From Fidelibacterota bacterium (lineage in GTDB: Bacteria; Fidelibacterota; Marinisomatia; Marinisomatales; UBA8229): DNA of 9,201 bases. Shown here one piece after another: positions 5,477-9,201 of this stretch. How positions within the stretch are numbered: position 1 is the first letter of the stretch; the number at the start of each line of letters is the position of its first letter. The position numbers and the translations under genes are program-made. The stretch is taken from NCBI GenBank assembly GCA_003535775.1, contig DPYO01000248.1, positions 1 through 9,201 of the forward strand. The letters run 5' to 3'. The notes below the pieces were generated by a model. It was not told the origin of the DNA. It worked only from the letters and a program-made list of their open reading frames with translations, and did no database searches.

Positions 5477-6505
5477 ATGAAAGCACTGATTAAAAAAAGA
5501 CCTGAAAAGGGTATTTGGCTAGAAGAAGTCCCAATTCCAGAAGTTGATACAAACGATGTATTAATCCGGATTCAAAAGACTGCTATTTGTGGAACAGATC
5601 TCCACATTTATCAATGGAATGAATGGGCAGAGAGAACCATTAAAACTCCATTGGTTACCGGACATGAATTCTCGGGAGTTGTTCAGGAAATTGGACCCGG
5701 GGTAACCCATTACAAAAAAGGAGATCGGGTATCCGGCGAAGGACATATTACCTGCGGATACTGCCGGAATTGTCGGGCAGGGAAAAGACATCTGTGTCAT
5801 AAGACTGTCGGAATCGGAATCAATAGAAATGGTTCTTTTGCAGAATATCTTGTTATACCCGAACGAAATGTGTGGCCTCTCCATCCGGAGATTTCATCAG
5901 ATATTGCTGCCTGTTTTGACCCGTTTGGTAATGCAACACATACTGCTCTTTCTTTCGAAATGGTCGCAGAAGATGTGCTCATTACAGGAGCAGGACCGAT
6001 TGGAATTATGGCAGTCGCAATTTGCAATTTTGTAGGAGCCCGTCATGTAGTGATTACAGATGTGAATGACTACCGCTTGAAACTGGCAAAAAAAATGGGG
6101 GCATCCATGGCACTGAATGTCACCCATGATGGTATTAAAGATGCGATCAAAGAACTGAGTATGTCAAATGGATTTGATATCGGGTTGGAAATGTCAGGTG
6201 CTCCGGGTGCGTTCAATGATATGCTTCAAAATATGTATCACGGTGGACGAATTGCTTTACTCGGTATTCTTCCAAAATCCACGCAAATTAATTGGGACGA
6301 TATTATTTTTAAAGGTCTTCATATCAAGGGGATTTATGGTAGAGAAATGTTCGAAACGTGGTATAAAATGACACAAATGCTGAGAAGCGGTCTTGATATA
6401 TCTAAAGTTATCACACACCACTTTCCCATTGATAGATTTCAGGATGGATTTGATATCATGGAATCCGGTCAATGCGGCAAGGTGATACTTGACTGGGAAT
6501 CTTAA
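5477..6505 (+). CDS. tdh: L-threonine 3-dehydrogenase (zinc-dependent, MDR family)
   Basis: This 342-residue enzyme closely follows E. coli Tdh (341). It oxidises L-threonine with NAD+ to 2-amino-3-ketobutyrate in the cytoplasm. Catalytic-zinc residues are Cys38 (AICGTD), His63 and Glu64 (TGHEF). The structural zinc lobe has Cys93, Cys96, Cys99 and Cys107 (HITCGYCRNC to HLCHKT). The nucleotide fold has GAGPIG (171-176), and Asp195 at the end of the second strand (VITDVNDYR) fits NAD+ preference. The strongly conserved KGIYGREMFETWYKM (284-298) separates it from related sorbitol and alcohol dehydrogenases. The frame opens at TTG 5450, but ATG 5477 gives the family N-terminus MKAL. There is no ribosome site before it; a GAGG lies at 5446-5449, next to the TTG. 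kbl follows after 43 bp. Confidence 0.97.
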   Translation: MKALIKKRPEKGIWLEEVPIPEVDTNDVLIRIQKTAICGTDLHIYQWNEWAERTIKTPLVTGHEFSGVVQEIGPGVTHYKKGDRVSGEGHITCGYCRNCRAGKRHLCHKTVGIGINRNGSFAEYLVIPERNVWPLHPEISSDIAACFDPFGNATHTALSFEMVAEDVLITGAGPIGIMAVAICNFVGARHVVITDVNDYRLKLAKKMGASMALNVTHDGIKDAIKELSMSNGFDIGLEMSGAPGAFNDMLQNMYHGGRIALLGILPKSTQINWDDIIFKGLHIKGIYGREMFETWYKMTQMLRSGLDISKVITHHFPIDRFQDGFDIMESGQCGKVILDWES

Positions 6506-6548
6506 AAAGAACATCGAAACTCTTAACAACTGACAGATTTTGTAAAAG

Positions 6549-7733
6549 ATGAAAAAAACAAAACATATTTATCAGGATACTCTTTCGAAAATCCGGCAGG
6601 ACGGTTTATATAAAACTGAACGGACAATTACCACGCCCCAGGATGTTGAAATTTCCACGGTTGAAGGCGGTGAAGTATTAAATTTTTGTGCAAATAATTA
6701 TCTAGGTCTTGCAAACAATCCAAACGTGATTTCTGCCGCAAAACAAGCGCTGGATCAGTATGGATTCGGGATGGCATCAGTACGATTTATTTGCGGTACA
6801 CAGGATTTACACAAGGATCTGGAAAAGACCATCTCCACTTTTTTGAGTACAGATGACACTATATTATATACTAGTTGTTTTGATGCAAACGGCGGTCTGT
6901 TTGAAACTATTCTTAGTACAGAAGATGCTGTTATAAGTGATATGCTGAACCATGCATCGATCATTGATGGTATTCGTCTTTGTAAAGCTCAGCGATTTAG
7001 GTACGCGAACAGTGATATGGTGGACTTAGAAGAAAAGTTAAAGGAGGCTAAAAATGCACGTCTTAGGCTTATTGCAACGGATGGGGTCTTTTCCATGGAT
7101 GGAACCATCGCTAAATTAGATAAAATTGTGTCATTAGCAGAAAAGTATGATGCTATGGTTATGGTGGATGATTCCCATGCCACAGGATTTGTAGGTAAGA
7201 CTGGTCGGGGTTCCGGTGAATATAATGGTGTGTTGAACAAAATTGATATAATTACATCAACCTTAGGAAAAGCCCTTGGGGGGGCATCGGGAGGTTTTAC
7301 TACCGGCAGGAAAGAAATTATTGAGTTACTTCGGCAAAGATCCCGTCCATACTTGTTTTCTAACACGTTAGCGCCGTCTATTGTTGCTGCGGGGAAAATG
7401 GTTTTTGAAAAACTTTCTGCAACCACTGATTTGCGGGATAAACTGGAAGAAAATACTCATTTCTTTCGGGCTGGAATGAAAGAAGCTGGTTTTGATATTA
7501 TAGAGGGAATTCATCCAATTGTCCCTGTCATGCTTTATGATGCTGGTATTGCTCAAAAAATGGCAAAATATCTTCTTTTAGAAGGCATTTATGTGGTTGG
7601 GTTCTTTTACCCTGTGGTTCCTAGAGGAGAAGCACGGATTCGAGTGCAAATTTCCGCAGCCCATGAAAGGGAACATTTATCCCGGGCAATTGAGGGCTTT
7701 AAAAAGATTGGGAAAAAATTACAGATTATTTGA
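6549..7733 (+). CDS. kbl: Glycine C-acetyltransferase (2-amino-3-ketobutyrate CoA ligase)
   Basis: This 394-residue PLP enzyme of the alpha-oxoamine synthase family matches the usual length of about 398. It cleaves 2-amino-3-ketobutyrate, the unstable Tdh product, with CoA to give glycine and acetyl-CoA. The PLP lysine is Lys241 in TSTLGKALGGASGG. His135 (LNHASIIDG) stacks on the cofactor; Asp207 and His210 lie in VDDSHATGF. The N-terminal substrate region carries NFCANNYLGL (45-54), and the C-terminal GEARIRVQISAAH holds the carboxylate-binding arginine. The related KAS, AONS and ALAS enzymes share the fold, but adjacency to tdh and the overall match to E. coli Kbl settle the assignment. Order is tdh-kbl, the reverse of E. 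coli kbl-tdh. Only a weak AAAAG precedes the ATG. Confidence 0.97.
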   Translation: MKKTKHIYQDTLSKIRQDGLYKTERTITTPQDVEISTVEGGEVLNFCANNYLGLANNPNVISAAKQALDQYGFGMASVRFICGTQDLHKDLEKTISTFLSTDDTILYTSCFDANGGLFETILSTEDAVISDMLNHASIIDGIRLCKAQRFRYANSDMVDLEEKLKEAKNARLRLIATDGVFSMDGTIAKLDKIVSLAEKYDAMVMVDDSHATGFVGKTGRGSGEYNGVLNKIDIITSTLGKALGGASGGFTTGRKEIIELLRQRSRPYLFSNTLAPSIVAAGKMVFEKLSATTDLRDKLEENTHFFRAGMKEAGFDIIEGIHPIVPVMLYDAGIAQKMAKYLLLEGIYVVGFFYPVVPRGEARIRVQISAAHEREHLSRAIEGFKKIGKKLQII

Positions 7734-7791
7734 AAAAGGATTCATATTGCTATAAGGTTTTCACTGGATAAAAAAGTATTTTTTCTAAATC

Positions 7792-7816
7792 TTGACACAA
7801 CTCTTTTCTATATAAT
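7792..7816 (+). promoter_or_regulatory. Candidate promoter upstream of the polysaccharide export gene
   Basis: A perfect TTGACA (7792-7797) and a perfect TATAAT (7811-7816) lie in the 136-bp gap after kbl, 54 bp before the start codon. The spacer is only 13 bp, well short of 16-18, so the two hexamers may not work together. Either could belong to a different arrangement, for example the TATAAT alone with an activator. Confidence 0.4.
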
Positions 7817-7869
7817 AACTTCTGCAATCATTTTTGGATATCAAATTGCCCGGGCTAACTTAGAAAAAT

Positions 7870-9093
7870 ATGGATATGAACAAGAAATCTAAACTACAAG
7901 TTATAATGCTGGTTTTTTTGCTTTCAGCATTTTCTCTCAAAGGGCAAATCCCTGATGTTAGTTCCTATAAAAGAATAACCTCTTCCCCAGTAACAATCGA
8001 AAATAACACAGGAGATTTTATAACTCGTAATACTGATATTTATTTAGAAGGAACGATAGATCCGAGGAAATATATTGTCGGCCCGGGCGACAAATTATCA
8101 TTTAATATGATTTCCAGTGATGGGATTGTATCATTACTCCTAACAATTACCCCAACAGGGGAAATTTTGATCCCTGTTGTTGGTGTTATCTTTGTTGATA
8201 AATTATCTTTAAATGTTGCTATTAAAAAAATAAAAAAAATGTGTCTTGAAAAATATAACAATGCAAAAATTAATATATCCCTCATAAACTTGAGACGATT
8301 TAAAATTCAAATCTCTGGAGCTGTAAGTTTTCCTGGATTTGTTAATATTGATCCAGTTAGTCGTTTAGGAGATATTATAAATGTAGTGGGTGGATTTCAC
8401 CAATTAGCCAAAGAATTTGATATAGAAATCCAAAGTGCCTCCGGTGAGAAAAGATATGTAAACTATACAAATTTTGTTATCAACGGAGATTTAGATGAGA
8501 ATCCACAATTCATTGAAGGAGATAAAATTTATGTACCATTTGGTAATATCGAAGATGCAGGTATTATCCTTAGAGGAGCTATAAAAGGTAAAGGATATGA
8601 TATTATTCAAATAGGAGAGACTCTACAGAATTTACTTCAACGAAAAATTGAGTTGGAACAGAATGCAGATATTTCAAACATTTTAATAACCCGGGAAAAC
8701 AATGATGTGAAAGAAGTGATAGTTGTTTCTCCTAAAATATTTTCTTCCACAATACTTAAACCAGGAGATATAATCGATTTTTCTGAGGAAAAAGCTGTAA
8801 TGGTTAATGGATTTGTCAAGGTGCCTGGCAAATACAAATTCTCCCCTGGATTTAAGGCAGCGGACTATATAGGAATTGCTGGTGGAAATTTAGTTAATGG
8901 AGATTCCAAGAAGGTTACTATATATCATACAAATGGAAGTATAGAAGTGGGACAATCTATTACTGTTCAAAGAGGTGATATGCTTGTTGTTCCGCAAACG
9001 AGGATGAGCATGTTTTTTGGTAAATTATCTTTATTAGAGTTGGTATCTGCTGTTTTTACAATTTATTTAGCCTTTTTGGCAGCGGGAGCATAA
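7870..9093 (+). CDS. Polysaccharide export protein with Poly_export and SLBB domains (Wza-like)
   Basis: This 407-residue protein has a signal peptide (about 1-25; basic MNKKSK, then a hydrophobic core) without a lipobox cysteine. A Poly_export domain (about 64-140) shows the family's YIVGPGDKLSF and the ITPTGEILIPVVG turn. SLBB-type repeats follow at about 146-222 (ISGAVSFPGFVNI), 231-302 (LRGAIKGKGYDII) and 310-375 (VNGFVKVPGKYKF). A hydrophobic C-terminal segment (about 386-405) may be an outer-membrane helix like that of Wza. Such proteins form the periplasmic/outer-membrane channel for capsule or exopolysaccharide. ATG 7870 is used; ATG 7876 is equally plausible, and neither has a ribosome site. 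It is probably the first gene of a polysaccharide locus continuing beyond the window. Its AT-rich codon use and many Ile/Asn/Lys residues differ somewhat from kbl, which is common in such accessory loci. Confidence 0.9.
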   Translation: MDMNKKSKLQVIMLVFLLSAFSLKGQIPDVSSYKRITSSPVTIENNTGDFITRNTDIYLEGTIDPRKYIVGPGDKLSFNMISSDGIVSLLLTITPTGEILIPVVGVIFVDKLSLNVAIKKIKKMCLEKYNNAKINISLINLRRFKIQISGAVSFPGFVNIDPVSRLGDIINVVGGFHQLAKEFDIEIQSASGEKRYVNYTNFVINGDLDENPQFIEGDKIYVPFGNIEDAGIILRGAIKGKGYDIIQIGETLQNLLQRKIELEQNADISNILITRENNDVKEVIVVSPKIFSSTILKPGDIIDFSEEKAVMVNGFVKVPGKYKFSPGFKAADYIGIAGGNLVNGDSKKVTIYHTNGSIEVGQSITVQRGDMLVVPQTRMSMFFGKLSLLELVSAVFTIYLAFLAAGA

Positions 9094-9100
9094 TAACATA

Positions 9101-9201
9101 GTGGATTTAACTCCCCACGAAAAAAAGATATTAGAACTTATCAGGAAATATCCCAAGGTTATAACCGATCCTGCCATTCGCCGGGAAATTGCTGAGAAAA
9201 A
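9101..9201 (+). CDS. Unidentified protein, N-terminal part (runs off the window)
   Basis: A frame from GTG 9101 is open for 33 codons to the window edge, seven bases after the export-gene stop. The peptide begins MDLTPHEKKILELIRK and continues with KVITDPAIRREIAEK, a charged, helical start. Two helices separated by a short turn resemble the first part of a helix-turn-helix or winged-helix domain (compare the 'LTPxExxIL' opening of LuxR-type domains), so a regulator is possible; this is weak inference. There is no ATG in the spacer and no ribosome site, so the start is uncertain. Close spacing suggests co-transcription with the export gene. Confidence 0.5.
   Translation, partial: MDLTPHEKKILELIRKYPKVITDPAIRREIAEK

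Noticed and set aside
5561..6529. Several overlapping minus-strand frames opposite tdh
   Set aside because: They mirror the tdh coding sequence, have no ribosome sites and no recognisable domains.
6989..7426. 145-codon minus-strand frame inside kbl
   Set aside because: It is fully antisense to a well-conserved enzyme and has no family resemblance.
7770..7784. AAAAAA-GTA-TTTTTT inverted repeat after kbl as a terminator
   Set aside because: The stem is only A/T, six pairs, with no GC core, so it is too weak to call a rho-independent terminator.

Overview
This AT-rich window is bacterial and almost fully coding, with two divergent gene blocks. I infer a Gram-negative from the FCB side of the tree (Bacteroidota/Marinimicrobia-like). 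The reasons are an outer-membrane-type polysaccharide export protein, an F0 c subunit with the 'GIGR...ARQPEA...LEGVA' pattern I associate with that group, few Shine-Dalgarno sequences, and an SLBB export gene followed by more coding sequence. The phylum is an inference and cannot be proved from the window.

Minus strand, 5307 down to 1: parA, parB, a membrane-anchored M23 (LytM) peptidase, a bactofilin, atpZ, an AtpI-like four-helix protein, atpB (a), atpE (c), atpF (b) and the first 45 codons of atpH (delta). Genes overlap or nearly abut at every junction except an 87-bp spacer between bactofilin and atpZ, so this may be one long operon or two. The core order, parAB followed by the atp genes, is the one known around the replication origin in many bacteria. 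Here a cell-wall/cytoskeleton pair (M23 plus bactofilin) sits between the segregation genes and the ATP synthase genes.

Plus strand, 5477 to 7733: tdh and kbl, which together convert L-threonine and CoA to glycine and acetyl-CoA, using NAD+. They are divergent from parA across a 169-bp intergenic region (5308-5476) with candidate promoters in both directions.

Plus strand, 7870 to the end: a 407-residue polysaccharide export protein (Poly_export/SLBB type) with a signal peptide and a C-terminal membrane segment, then the start of an unrecognised gene beginning at GTG 9101. This looks like the start of an exopolysaccharide or capsule locus.

I saw no RNA gene, insertion sequence, CRISPR array, rho-independent terminator or full parS site. 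No clearly undescribed system is present. The most interesting points are the parAB-M23-bactofilin-atp linkage, an extra glutamate in the second helix of the c subunit, and the unidentified gene entering at the right edge.
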